NCBI GenBank assembly: GCA_016712275.1
Contig: JADJRI010000060.1
Coordinates: 1-22,104 of the forward strand
DNA length: 22,104 bases
Reading direction: 5' to 3'
DNA from: Planctomycetota bacterium
GTDB taxonomy: Bacteria > Planctomycetota > Phycisphaerae > UBA1845 > UTPLA1
The translations under genes were made by a program, and so were the position numbers. Below, piece after piece: positions 8,143 to 18,048 of the stretch; the first letter of the stretch is position 1; each line of letters begins with the position of its first letter. The notes below the pieces were generated by a model, which had not been told where the DNA came from, did no database searches, and worked only from the letters and a program-made list of their open reading frames with translations.

Positions 8143-9018
8143 ATGAATGCCGTATTGACACAAGTCCGAGACAATCGTTCAAACAAAATTGAGCCTGTCG
8201 ATCCAATGACGCCCGCGCCGTGTCGCGTCATGAGGCGCCGCAGGGAAAACCACGACACGTTTACACTTGAAATTGCACATGAAAATGGACTGGTGGGTTT
8301 CGAGTTTCAGCCCGGTCAGTTCAACATGCTCTACGTGCATGGCGTGGGTGAGGTGCCCATTTCGATCAGCGGTGATTTCCGAAAGTCGGATCGCATAATC
8401 CACACAACGCGAGACGTCGGCACGGTAACCCGGGGGTTGGCGCGCCTTCGCGCCGGCGACACGCTGGGCATTCGCGGACCGTTCGGCGTTGGATGGCCCA
8501 TGCGCTCCGCCGAGGGACGAAATGTGGTGATTGTCGCGGGCGGCATCGGCCTGGCACCCCTGCGACCGGTAATTTATCAAATCCTTGCCGCACGGAGCCA
8601 CTTTGGACAAGTCGCGCTGCTGTATGGCGCCAGAACACCGGAAGATCTCCTATTCCGGCGCGAATTCAACGCATGGCGAAGGAAGGGCATTGTGGTTCAC
8701 GAGACCGTCGACCGGGCCGACGGATCGTGGCGCGGGCATGTTGGCGTAGTCACCGCGATGATTCAAAAAGTGGAATTTGAACTGGTCGGGGCGATCGGCA
8801 TGATCTGCGGACCGGAAGTGATGATTCGCTTTACGGTAAATGGACTCAGAGGCCGAAACATGGCCGGGAATGACATTTACGTTTCGATGGAAAGAAACAT
8901 GAAGTGCGCCGTAGGCTTCTGCGGCCATTGCCAATATGGGCCCGAGTTCATTTGCAGGGATGGGCCGGTCTTTCCGTATGACCGGATCGAACGGCTCTTT
9001 GCAATACGGGAGCTTTGA
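8143..9018 (+). CDS. hydG: Group 3b-type [NiFe] hydrogenase gamma subunit (FAD/NAD(P)-binding, 2Fe-2S)
   Basis: The 291-residue flavoprotein exchanges electrons between NAD(P)H and the Fe-S subunits. It has a ferredoxin-reductase FAD domain (FEFQPGQFNMLYVHGVGEVP, then ISISGD), an NAD(P) domain with VIVAGGIGLAPLRPVIYQIL, and a C-terminal 2Fe-2S segment MKCAVGFCGHCQYG with a further Cys in EFICRDGP, as in the dihydroorotate dehydrogenase electron-transfer family. The ATG at 8143 is chosen because AGGA lies 8 nt upstream and the homologous region begins soon after; the frame is open further upstream but overlaps the cNMP-fold gene. No frameshift is seen. Confidence 0.92.
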   Translation: MNAVLTQVRDNRSNKIEPVDPMTPAPCRVMRRRRENHDTFTLEIAHENGLVGFEFQPGQFNMLYVHGVGEVPISISGDFRKSDRIIHTTRDVGTVTRGLARLRAGDTLGIRGPFGVGWPMRSAEGRNVVIVAGGIGLAPLRPVIYQILAARSHFGQVALLYGARTPEDLLFRREFNAWRRKGIVVHETVDRADGSWRGHVGVVTAMIQKVEFELVGAIGMICGPEVMIRFTVNGLRGRNMAGNDIYVSMERNMKCAVGFCGHCQYGPEFICRDGPVFPYDRIERLFAIREL

Positions 9019-9019
9019 C

Positions 9020-9799
9020 ATGCGTGCTCCAAAAAAACCAAAACTGGCGGTCTGGAAATTCGCTTCGTGCGATGGCTGTCAATTGAGTCTGCTCGATTGT
9101 GAGGATGAGCTATTGGCCGTGGCTGGCGCGATTGACATCGCCTATTTCCCTGAGGCCAGCCGGGCGATGGTGAAGGGTCCATACGATCTGTCCCTCGTGG
9201 AAGGTTCAATCACAACGCCTCACGATGCCGAGCGCATCCACCAGATCCGGCGGCAATCGAAGTTCCTCGTGACGATTGGTGCCTGCGCGACATCGGGCGG
9301 AATCCAGGCGCTGCGCAACTTCAAGAATGTTCGCGAATTCACGTCGCTCGTTTACGCTTCGCCCGAGTTTATATCAACCCTGGATAAATCGACGCCCATT
9401 TCGGGACACATCAAGGTGGACTTTGAGCTGCATGGCTGTCCGATCAGCAAGGAACAACTGCTCGAAGTCATCAGCGCTTATTTGAATGGGCGAAAACCAA
9501 ACACGCCGTCGCATGCCTTGTGCATCGAATGCAAGCGCGCCGGCATCGTCTGTGTGATGGTGGCGCACGGAACCCCGTGCCTCGGCCCTGTCACACACGC
9601 CGGTTGCGGCGTCATTTGCCCCCAATACGATCGGGGGTGTTACGGATGCTTCGGTCCAAAGGAAACACCGAACGCGCACTCGCTCGCCGCCTCGCTGGCC
9701 GGGGCCGGCTGGTCCAAGGACGAGATCATGCGGGTTTTTCGAACATACAACGCGGAAGCGCCTGCATTCCGGAAAGCGAGCACCAGCCATGAAGACTAG
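9020..9799 (+). CDS. hydD: Group 3b-type [NiFe] hydrogenase small (delta) subunit
   Basis: The 259-residue protein carries the Fe-S relay next to the nickel site. Proximal cluster residues are visible in FASCDGCQLSLLDCEDELL, TIGACATSGG and LHGCPISKEQLLE. The C-terminal third is cysteine-rich (CIECKRAGIVC, GTPCLGPVTHAGCG, CPQYDRGCYGCFGP), consistent with two more clusters. No twin-arginine signal peptide is present, so the enzyme is cytoplasmic. GGGAG lies 8 nt before the ATG, which follows directly after the gamma subunit stop; its end overlaps the large-subunit start by 11 nt. Confidence 0.93.
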   Translation: MRAPKKPKLAVWKFASCDGCQLSLLDCEDELLAVAGAIDIAYFPEASRAMVKGPYDLSLVEGSITTPHDAERIHQIRRQSKFLVTIGACATSGGIQALRNFKNVREFTSLVYASPEFISTLDKSTPISGHIKVDFELHGCPISKEQLLEVISAYLNGRKPNTPSHALCIECKRAGIVCVMVAHGTPCLGPVTHAGCGVICPQYDRGCYGCFGPKETPNAHSLAASLAGAGWSKDEIMRVFRTYNAEAPAFRKASTSHED

Positions 9800-11078
9800 A
9801 ACGATCAAGGTCGATTACCTGGCTCGCGTTGAAGGCGAAGGTGCGCTGTATGTAAAGGCGAGGGGCGATCACGTTGAAGACGTAAAGCTGAAGATCTTCG
9901 AACCGCCCCGGTTCTTTGAGGCGTTTCTGCGCGGACGTGATTTTCGCGAGGCGCCGGACATCACCGCGAGAATTTGCGGCATATGCCCGATTGCCTATCA
10001 GATGGGCGCGGTGCATGCGATGGAGAGTATTTGCAATGTCATGATCGATCCCCGGATCAGGTTGCTTCGCAGACTGATCTACTGTGGCGAATGGATCGAG
10101 AGCCATGTTCTGCACATCTACATGCTGCATTTGCCCGATTTTCTGGGGTATCCCGATGCGATTCAAATGGCCAAGGACCATCCCGAAGCGGTTCAGCGGG
10201 CGCTGCGGATGAAGAAGATAGGCAATGGCATCATGACACTGCTCGGCGGCCGTGAAATCCATCCGATCAATGTTCGCGTCGGCGGGTTTTACAAAACGCC
10301 CACACGGCGCGAACTGTCATCACTGACCGATGATTTGAAATGGGGTTTGGAAGCGGCCATCGTAACGGTAAAGCTCGTCTCCACGCTCAATTTTCAGAAC
10401 TTCGAACAGGATTATGAGTTTGTGTGCCTTCGCCACCCCGATGAATATCCGCTGAATGAGGGCAGTCTTGTTTCCAATAAGGGCATCGATTGCCCGATCT
10501 CACAATACGACGCGAATCTGATTGAGGAGCACGTCGCCCATTCGACGGCGTTGCAAACAACGGTCAAAGGGCGCGGCAGCGCTCATCTTGGACCGATGGC
10601 AAGGTACAGCCTGAACTACGATCAACTGACGCCCCTGGCGAAGAATGCTGCAGTCAATGCGGGTTTGGAAAAAACGTGTCGAAATCCATTCAAGAGCATC
10701 ATCGTACGTGCGGTTGAGGTCGTATTCGCTTTCGAAGAGGCACTGCGAATTATCAAAGAATATGATCAGCCCCCATGCCCCGCGGTGGATGTGAAGCCGC
10801 GAGCCGGCACCGGCTACGGCTGCACCGAAGCGCCGCGAGGCATTTGTTATCACCGTTACACGATCGACGATGCGGGCATCATTCGCGATGCGAAAATCGT
10901 ATCGCCGACGGCTGTGAATCAAAAGACGATCGAGGGCGACCTGCGGTATTTCATTGAGCCAAACCTGCACTTGCCTGACGAAAAGCTCAAGTGGGAATGC
11001 GAGCAGGCGATACGAAACTATTATCCGTGCATCTCCTGCTCTGCGCACTTTCTGAAATTGAATATCGAAAGGGCGTGA
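9789..11078 (+). CDS. hydA: Group 3b-type [NiFe] hydrogenase large (alpha) subunit
   Basis: The 429-residue catalytic subunit holds the Ni-Fe centre. The N-terminal ligand motif is RICGICPIAYQMGAVHAM (CGxC), and the C-terminal one is PCISCSAHF (CxxC-x2-H). The active-site Arg motif EAPRG is present near residue 350. Nine residues follow the His, the usual site of the maturation endopeptidase, whose gene comes next. The residue before PCISC is Tyr, where this motif normally has Asp (DPCxxC). The frame is intact throughout. The CGICPxAYQ form of the first motif and the four-subunit context point to the NADP-linked group 3b type, as in the Pyrococcus sulfhydrogenases. The physiological direction and any sulfur-reductase activity cannot be read from sequence. 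Confidence 0.93.
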   Translation: MKTRTIKVDYLARVEGEGALYVKARGDHVEDVKLKIFEPPRFFEAFLRGRDFREAPDITARICGICPIAYQMGAVHAMESICNVMIDPRIRLLRRLIYCGEWIESHVLHIYMLHLPDFLGYPDAIQMAKDHPEAVQRALRMKKIGNGIMTLLGGREIHPINVRVGGFYKTPTRRELSSLTDDLKWGLEAAIVTVKLVSTLNFQNFEQDYEFVCLRHPDEYPLNEGSLVSNKGIDCPISQYDANLIEEHVAHSTALQTTVKGRGSAHLGPMARYSLNYDQLTPLAKNAAVNAGLEKTCRNPFKSIIVRAVEVVFAFEEALRIIKEYDQPPCPAVDVKPRAGTGYGCTEAPRGICYHRYTIDDAGIIRDAKIVSPTAVNQKTIEGDLRYFIEPNLHLPDEKLKWECEQAIRNYYPCISCSAHFLKLNIERA

Positions 11079-11081
11079 ATC

Positions 11082-11601
<520 letters not shown>

Positions 11602-11609
<8 letters not shown>

Positions 11610-11865
11610 GATGTCGCTGATGAATGACTTGATGAAAAAAATCGACACCATCGCCCAGGACCAGGGCGGTACCAATGTGGTGGGAGTTCACGTTTGGTTG
11701 GGCGCGCTCACGCACATGTCGCCCGATCACTTCCGTGAACACTTCAAGGAAATGGCAAAGGGAACCCTGGCGCAGGGGGCGCATCTTGAGATCATAACAG
11801 ACGACGATCCAAAGAACCCGAATGCCCAGAGCATTCTGTTGCAAAGTGTAGAAGTGGATGACTGA
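11602..11865 (+). CDS. hypA: Short HypA-like nickel metallochaperone lacking the zinc domain
   Basis: The 87-residue protein starts MHEMSLMNDLMKKID, keeping the His2-Glu3 nickel-binding start of HypA, and continues VVGVHVWLGALTHMSPDHF and AQGAHLEI, which match the HypA fold. Ordinary HypA is about 113-118 residues and has a four-cysteine zinc loop. Here there is no cysteine at all, and the loop is replaced by TDDDPKNPNAQSILLQSVEV. AGGAGG lies about 9 nt before the ATG. It overlaps the protease gene by 8 nt and hypF by 8 nt. It probably delivers nickel to this hydrogenase. Confidence 0.85.
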
Positions 11866-14188
11866 CATGAGCACATTGGCCACGACAGTCGAATTGCCGC
11901 GCCCATCCGTTCGTGCTCGATTGAATGTTCGCGGTGCGGTGCAAGGTGTCGGCTTTCGGCCCTATGTGTACAGGCTGGCAACAGCCCTGGGGCTGAGTGG
12001 TTTTGTGCGAAATGACAGCCGGGGCGTGTCAATCGAGGTCGAAGGTGTGGTGGATTCGGTGAATGAGTTTGTCCGACGGCTGCCGAATGAAGCGCCGTCT
12101 CCGGCAAACGTGGAAAACGTGAGCCAGGTCATTATGACGACGCTGGGCACTCTTGAATTTCGAATTGGTGAGAGCCAGGACGATGGAGTCCTCACGGCCA
12201 ACGTGATGCCCGACCTGGCGATGTGCTCCCTGTGTTTGTCAGAAATGCTCGATTCTGCGAATCGGCGATATCGATATCCATTTACGAATTGCATGCAATG
12301 CGGTCCTCGGTTCACAATTATTGAGTCCATCCCCTATGACCGCGAAAACACCTCTATGCGTCGCTTTCGAATGTGTCGCGATTGCCGCGCGGAATACGAT
12401 GATCCGGCGAATCGGCGCTTTCATGCGCAGCCAAACGCGTGTCCGGCGTGCGGTCCTCAACTTGCACTCTGGACAAAACAGGGGGTCACCCTCGCATCAC
12501 GTGATGAAGCGCTGCTGGCCGCCGCCCAGGCCGTTCGGCTTGGCGAAATCGTCGCTGTGAAGGGAATTGGCGGATTCCATCTCATGGTGGATGCCCGCAA
12601 TGAAGATGCGGTTCGGCGTCTGCGTGAGCAAAAAAATCGCGAAGAAAAGCCCTTGGCGCTGATGATTCCAAACATGGCGATCATCAGGCAGTACTGCAGC
12701 GTGTCCGAAATCGAAGAACACCTGCTGCGATCTTCAGCCGCTCCCATCGTTTTGCTGAGACGAACGCACAACTTTCGCGGCGATTCCATTGCACCCAACG
12801 TCGCCCCCGGCAACCCGAATCTTGGTATCATGCTGCCATATTCGCCTTTGCATCACCTATTGATGAATGAGCTGCGATTCCCAATCGTGGCTACCAGCGG
12901 AAACCGTTCCGATGAACCAATCTGCATCGACGAGCACGAAGCGCTGTCGCGTTTGGCCGGCATCGCGGATTGCTTCCTCGTGCATGATCGACCGATTGTT
13001 CGACCAGTCGACGATTCGGTCACGCGCGTCGCGATGAATACGGCGATGATTCTGCGGCGATCGCGCGGTTATGTGCCCGCTCCAATCTGCGGCTCCGACG
13101 GCCCAGAACCGATTCTCGCAGTGGGGGGGCATCTCAAGAACACGGTGGCCGTTGCTTCGCATGAACGTGTCTTCCTAAGTCAGCACATCGGCGATCTCGC
13201 AACAAGAGAAGCGCTTTGTGCTTTTGAAAACGCCGCCATGGCGCTGCAGAACTTGTATCGAGTCCAGTCGCATGTCACGGCCTGCGACATGCATCCGGAT
13301 TACGCATCATCGCAATATGCCAGACGATTGGCATCACGGGTGATCGAGGTTCAGCCCCACCATGCCCATATTGCCGCGTGCATGGCAGAGCATGATTTGC
13401 AAGGCGAGGTTCTCGGCGTCTGTTGGGATGGCACCGGCTTTGGGCCTGACAATACAGTGTGGGGCGGCGAGTTCCTGCGGGCGACGCGGGAGGGTTATCA
13501 GCGCGTAGCCCATTTGCGGCCCTTCTCATTGCCCGGCGGGTCGAGCGCCGTTGACGAGCCGCGCCGATCAGCATTGGGTCTGTTGTATGAGGCGTTTGGT
13601 CCGGCGCTTGGTGACATGTCCAACCTTATTCCCATTCAGTCCTTTTCGGCAACGGAACTGCGAGCATTGATGCACATGATCGAACGCGGCATTAATTCTC
13701 CGCGAACAACCAGCATGGGCCGGTTGTTTGACGGCATCGCCGCGCTCATCGGAATTCGACAGCGCGCTGCCTTTGAGGGGCAGGCCGCCATGGAACTTGA
13801 ATACGCTGCGGCCGATCTCAATTCAGCCAAATCCTATCCCTTCGAATTGTCTCAAATACGCACCGTGCCACAGATAAATTGGGAGCCCATGCTCCGAGCG
13901 ATCGTAAAAGACCTACGCTCTCACATCTCGGCGCAATGCATCTCAACCCGTTTCCATCGCACCCTCATTGATATGATCGGGTTCGTCGCGAAGCAAGTGG
14001 CCATCGGCCCCATCGTGCTGGCCGGCGGCTGCTTTCAGAATCTGATTCTGCTTGAAGGCGCGATTAATCGACTGCGATTAGATGGCCGCGAAGTTTACTG
14101 GCCTCAGCGTGTTCCGACCAACGATGGCGGCCTAGCGCTTGGCCAGGCAGTCGTCGCCGGAGCAACCTTACAGAGGGAGGAGCACTGA
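11858..14188 (+). CDS. hypF: Carbamoyltransferase HypF
   Basis: HypF makes the thiocarbamate on HypE from carbamoyl phosphate, the source of the cyanide ligands. The 776 residues show all domains: acylphosphatase (VRGAVQGVGFRPYVYRLA, about 24-41), paired zinc fingers (CSLC, CMQCGPRF, CRDC, CPACGP, about 122-200), a YrdC-like region (REQKNREEKPLALMIP), and a Kae1-like C-terminal half with VQPHHAHIAACMAEH, VCWDGTGFGPDNTVWGGEF and LAGGCFQN. The frame is intact. ATG 11858 overlaps hypA; a second ATG at 11867 lies just after the hypA stop and is equally possible. Confidence 0.95.
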   Translation: MTDMSTLATTVELPRPSVRARLNVRGAVQGVGFRPYVYRLATALGLSGFVRNDSRGVSIEVEGVVDSVNEFVRRLPNEAPSPANVENVSQVIMTTLGTLEFRIGESQDDGVLTANVMPDLAMCSLCLSEMLDSANRRYRYPFTNCMQCGPRFTIIESIPYDRENTSMRRFRMCRDCRAEYDDPANRRFHAQPNACPACGPQLALWTKQGVTLASRDEALLAAAQAVRLGEIVAVKGIGGFHLMVDARNEDAVRRLREQKNREEKPLALMIPNMAIIRQYCSVSEIEEHLLRSSAAPIVLLRRTHNFRGDSIAPNVAPGNPNLGIMLPYSPLHHLLMNELRFPIVATSGNRSDEPICIDEHEALSRLAGIADCFLVHDRPIVRPVDDSVTRVAMNTAMILRRSRGYVPAPICGSDGPEPILAVGGHLKNTVAVASHERVFLSQHIGDLATREALCAFENAAMALQNLYRVQSHVTACDMHPDYASSQYARRLASRVIEVQPHHAHIAACMAEHDLQGEVLGVCWDGTGFGPDNTVWGGEFLRATREGYQRVAHLRPFSLPGGSSAVDEPRRSALGLLYEAFGPALGDMSNLIPIQSFSATELRALMHMIERGINSPRTTSMGRLFDGIAALIGIRQRAAFEGQAAMELEYAAADLNSAKSYPFELSQIRTVPQINWEPMLRAIVKDLRSHISAQCISTRFHRTLIDMIGFVAKQVAIGPIVLAGGCFQNLILLEGAINRLRLDGREVYWPQRVPTNDGGLALGQAVVAGATLQREEH

Positions 14189-14190
14189 CG

Positions 14191-14445
14191 ATGTGCCTCG
14201 CCATACCCGGAAAAGTGCTGACCATCGAAGGCGATGATCCCATCACGCGAATCGCACAGGTTCAGTTTGGCGGGATTACAAAGCGCGTCTCGCTGGCTTG
14301 TGTGCCCGACGTCGCGGTCGATCAATATGTGCTCGTGCATGCGGGGCTTGCAATCAGCGTGATTGACAATGCAGAGGCCCAGCGCGTTTTTGAGTATCTC
14401 GAGCGAATTGATGAACTGACGGAACTATCGGGCGAGACATCATGA
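14191..14445 (+). CDS. hypC: Hydrogenase assembly chaperone HypC
   Basis: The 84-residue protein begins MCLAIPGKVLTIEGDD, the invariant HypC start; Cys2 contacts the Fe(CN)2CO fragment and HypD. A strong GGGAGGAG lies just upstream. It starts 2 nt after hypF and overlaps hypD as ATGA. Confidence 0.95.
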   Translation: MCLAIPGKVLTIEGDDPITRIAQVQFGGITKRVSLACVPDVAVDQYVLVHAGLAISVIDNAEAQRVFEYLERIDELTELSGETS

Positions 14446-15539
14446 AGTACCTGGATGAATATCGCGATGCCTCGTCCGCCCGCAAATTCGCAGAGGCCAT
14501 TCGCCGCATCACCACCCGGCCGCATCGCATCATGGAAATTTGCGGCGGACAGACCCATGCCATCCTTCGCTTCGGAATTGACGAATTCTTGCCGCCGCAG
14601 ATATCACTGATACACGGTCCAGGGTGCCCCGTGTGTGTCACTCCGGTTGAAATGATCGACAAGGCGCTGGAGATCGCGGCCATGCCTGACGTGATATTCT
14701 GCTCCTTCGGCGACATGTTGCGTGTGCCGGGGTCGAATCACGACTTGTTTCACGTCAAATCGCAGGGCGGTGGTGTTCGCATGGTTTATTCGCCGCTCGA
14801 TGCCGTGCAACTCGCATCCGAAAACCCGGAACGACGCGTCGTTTTTTTTGCCGTCGGATTCGAAACGACCGCGCCGGTGAATGCACTCGCAGTGGTGCAG
14901 GCGAAAAAACGAGGCCTGACGAATTTCTTCATGCTTGTGTCGCATGTGCTCGTGCCGCCGGCCGTCGAGACGATTCTCGGTTCGCCGAATAACCGGGTAC
15001 AGGGCCTTCTGGCGGCGGGGCACGTCTGTGCCATCATGGGATGCAAGGATTACGAACCGATTGCCAAACGCTATCGCGTGCCGATCGTTGTCACCGGTTT
15101 CGAACCCGTCGACATACTTCAAGGCATATTTCAATGCGTGAAACAATTGGAAGAAGGGCGTGCGGAAGTTGAAAATCCCTATGCTCGCTGTGTGAAGTCC
15201 GAGGGCAACGCGTCTGCCAGGAGTCTGATCACGAAGGTCTTTCAAGTCGTGCCCAGAACTTGGCGCGGCATCGGAGAAATTCCGAAGAGCGGACTGGGTC
15301 TGCGTGAGGAATTCGCCTGTTTCGACGCCGAATTGGAATTCCAGACATCAAAGTGCCCGGAAGTTCAGTCGAACGCGTGCATTGCCGGATTGGTCCTTCA
15401 GGGGATCAAGAAGCCGGAACAGTGCTCGGAGTTTGGCACGAGCTGCTTGCCGGATCGGCCGTTGGGCGCGCCGATGGTATCGGCCGAGGGCGCGTGCGCG
15501 GCATATTACCGTTATCGAAAACGAAGGGATCTATCATGA
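14442..15539 (+). CDS. hypD: Hydrogenase formation protein HypD
   Basis: HypD is the Fe-S scaffold on which Fe(CN)2CO is built with HypC. The 365 residues show the conserved motifs IMEICGGQTHAILRFGI, LIHGPGCPVCVTPVEMID, FCSFGDMLRVPGS, FFAVGFETTAP and a C-terminal cysteine-containing region (NACIAGLVLQGIKKPEQC). The frame is intact and length is normal. Start and stop overlap hypC and hypE by 4 nt, which indicates translational coupling. Confidence 0.96.
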   Translation: MKYLDEYRDASSARKFAEAIRRITTRPHRIMEICGGQTHAILRFGIDEFLPPQISLIHGPGCPVCVTPVEMIDKALEIAAMPDVIFCSFGDMLRVPGSNHDLFHVKSQGGGVRMVYSPLDAVQLASENPERRVVFFAVGFETTAPVNALAVVQAKKRGLTNFFMLVSHVLVPPAVETILGSPNNRVQGLLAAGHVCAIMGCKDYEPIAKRYRVPIVVTGFEPVDILQGIFQCVKQLEEGRAEVENPYARCVKSEGNASARSLITKVFQVVPRTWRGIGEIPKSGLGLREEFACFDAELEFQTSKCPEVQSNACIAGLVLQGIKKPEQCSEFGTSCLPDRPLGAPMVSAEGACAAYYRYRKRRDLS

Positions 15540-16583
15540 ATTTCGATCATGGTGCATCGTGTGCCTCACCTGTCCGCGATCGATCGAGTGTGACATTGGC
15601 CCACGGCGGCGGCGGACGGCTGATGCATGATTTGATCGTGCGTGTGTTTCTGACGAACTTCAAAAACGCGGCGCTCGATGCACATCATGATTCATCAGTG
15701 TTCACGATCAACGGCACACGGTTGGCCATGACGACCGATTCATATGTGGTGCGTCCTCTTTTCTTTCCCGGCGGCGATATTGGTTCAATGGCGGTACACG
15801 GCACGGTCAATGATCTCGCCATGTCGGGTGCCAGACCTGTGGCTCTTTCAGCCGGATATATCATTGAGGAGGGATTTTCCCTGAGTGCCCTTGAGCGGGT
15901 CGCATGTTCAATGGCCGAGGCCGCTTCCATGTGCGGGGTTCAAATAGTTACCGGCGATACAAAAGTGGTCGACAAAGGCAAGGGCGACGGCCTGTTCATC
16001 AATACCGCGGGCATCGGGCTTGTCGAACATTCGCTCAAGATTGCGCCGGCCTCGGTTCGCGCCGGTGACGCAGTGATTCTCAGCGGCGATCTGGGGCGGC
16101 ACGGGCATCGCCGTGATGGCAGCCCGCGAAGGACTGCAATTCGAAGGCAACATTGAGAGCGATTCGGCTTCGTTGTGGCCGGTCGTTTCCGATCTGCTTG
16201 CAGGCGGGCACGAGATTCATTGTTTGCGTGATCTGACGCGCGGCGGCCTTGCGACGGCGCTCAATGAAATTGCCGAGTCCGCCCGCGTTTCAATTGAAAT
16301 CGAGGAACAGGCCATTCATGTGTGTGAGGAAGTGCGTGGGGCCTGCGAAATTCTCGGGCTTGATCCGCTCTACGTCGCCTGCGAGGGGCGATTGATTGTA
16401 ATGGTGCCCGCGGATCAGGCGGATTCCGTCGTGCAAACCATGCAGGCCGGCCAATGCCGAGGAAGTACGATCATCGGCAAGGTCGGCAATGCCAGTTCTG
16501 GGCGGGTCACATTAAGCAGCACGATCGGCACATCCAGAATTCTCGATATGCTGAGCGGGGAACAATTGCCGCGCATCTGTTGA
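15536..16583 (+). CDS. hypE: Hydrogenase expression/formation protein HypE (one frameshift)
   Basis: HypE dehydrates the thiocarbamate on its C-terminal Cys to thiocyanate. The first part has VTLAHGGGGRLMHDLI, VNDLAMSGARPVALSAG and VTGDTKVVDKGKGDG; the last part ends GEQLPRIC, with the essential terminal Cys. The frame breaks at the GGG of 16103-16105: removing one G joins GDLGRHG to IAVMAAREGLQFEG, exactly the family pattern. The repaired length is about 348 residues, normal for HypE. With both ends perfectly conserved, an indel error is the likeliest cause. Confidence 0.93.
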
Positions 16584-16615
16584 GATATCGATCGAATGAA
16601 ACATTAAGGTGCAAC

Positions 16616-18039
16616 ATGTCTCACGAGATTCAAACAAATGGGAGGAATAAACCGGCCATCGATTTCGGGTCCGGCTGCACAAAGCAGGAAAGAAAGGCCC
16701 ATTCGCGAACGCGCGAATGATACACGGCCTGTCACGGAGTCGGCGCTGGGACTACAGCCATCATGTTGTGCCCCCAATGACGAGTTCGGCCGCATTTCGA
16801 TTGGACTCGGTGCGGCGCGGCGCGCAGGGTTTCGCGGAATTCGCTCACGATACCAGCGATCCGCATGATCCGATCTACATCTACGACCGGCTCGAGGAAC
16901 CAACGCGCGGCATGCTGGAGGACAATCTTGCCTATGCCGAGGGAGGCGAAACGGCTCTTTGCTTTGCCTCGGGAATGGCCGCGATATCGGCGGCGGTCTG
17001 TACGCTCGTGAAATGCGGCGAGCAAATCGTCGCGCACGACGTGCTGTACGGCTGCACTTACTCCCTCTTCTCAACCGGCCTTCCGCGTTTCGGCATTGAT
17101 ACCCGATTTGTCGACCTGACAGACAACGACGCATTGCGCGCGGCCATCACGGCCCAAGCGCGCATCGTGTATTTCGAAACGCCCGTCAATCCTGAATTGA
17201 CGTTGATCGATATTGCCGCGGTTCGGTCCGTCGTGGATGATGAAAATGCACGCCGCAATCCTGACGATCGAATCCACATCATTGTGGACAACACATTTGC
17301 AACTCCCCATTGTCAGCGCCCGATCGAGTTTGGCGCGGATATTGTATGCCACTCGTTAACCAAGGGAATCGGCGGCTTCGGCGCCGATGTCGGCGGGGCG
17401 GTCATTGCCCCGCGCGATCTGTACAATCGACTGCTGATTTTTCGAAAGGACTTCGGCGGCGTGTTGTCCCCCAAGGCCGCATGGGCAACGCTGGTATATG
17501 GTCTTCCGTCGCTCGGCGCGCGGATGAGCAACTATCAGAAAACAGCGCTTCATGTGGCACGCTTTCTTGAATCGCATCACAGGGTTGAAAAAGTACTGTA
17601 TCCCGGACTGACCAGTTTCCCGCAACATGATCTCGCAAAGCACCAAATGAAAGACGCCAAAGGACGGTTCTGCCCCGGCAGCATGATATATTTTGTCATT
17701 GGCGAAGACAGGAATGTCGAATCGCCGGCCGCAAAAAGTCCGGCGGAGCGGTTTGTGGACCATGTCGCCGAGAATGCCTATGCCATCAGCCTGGCAGTCA
17801 GCCTGGGTCAGGTGAAGACGCTCATAGAATGCCCCTTTTTTATGACTCACGCCGCCTTGCCGGAAGCCGAAAAGCGCAGGCGCGGCGTACTACCTGGGGC
17901 ATCCCGCTTGGGTTGTGGGTTGGAGGATTGGGAGGATATCGTGGCGGATCTGCAAAGAAGCGCTGGACCTGACGCGACCCAGCAGGGCGGGTCTGCTCTC
18001 TTGCGAAACAGACCCCCTCTGATTCTTCTTCGCATTTAG
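16616..18039 (+). CDS. Cys/Met-metabolism PLP-dependent enzyme (gamma-lyase-like), N-terminal frameshift
   Basis: The family (cystathionine gamma-lyase, methionine gamma-lyase, O-acetylhomoserine sulfhydrylase) breaks or makes C-S bonds. Visible are YIYDRLEEPTRGMLEDNLAY, CFASGMAAISAA, ETPVNPELTLIDIAAV, VDNTFATPHCQRP and the PLP lysine motif CHSLTKGIGGFGADVGG. The true start is ATG 16616 behind AAGGTG, reading MSHEIQTNGRNKPAIDFGSG; one A is missing at 16716-16717, after which the long frame continues IHGLSRSRRWDYSHHVVPP. The final 20 residues look unnatural. Removing one A near 17954-17956 would give LQEALDLT and a stop at 18022, so a second shift is possible. It lies 32 nt after hypE on the same strand. 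The exact reaction is not determinable. Confidence 0.82.
17989..18015 (+). terminator. Candidate hairpin at the end of the plus-strand operon
   Basis: GGGTCTG (17989-17995) pairs with CAGACCC (18009-18015) around a 13-nt loop, followed by CCTCTGATTCTTCTT, which is pyrimidine-rich but not a clean T-run. It overlaps the 3' end of the PLP gene and lies before two convergent stop codons only 10 nt apart (18039 and 18049). It may be a weak terminator for the long operon. Confidence 0.3.
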
Positions 18040-18048
18040 AACGAAGCA

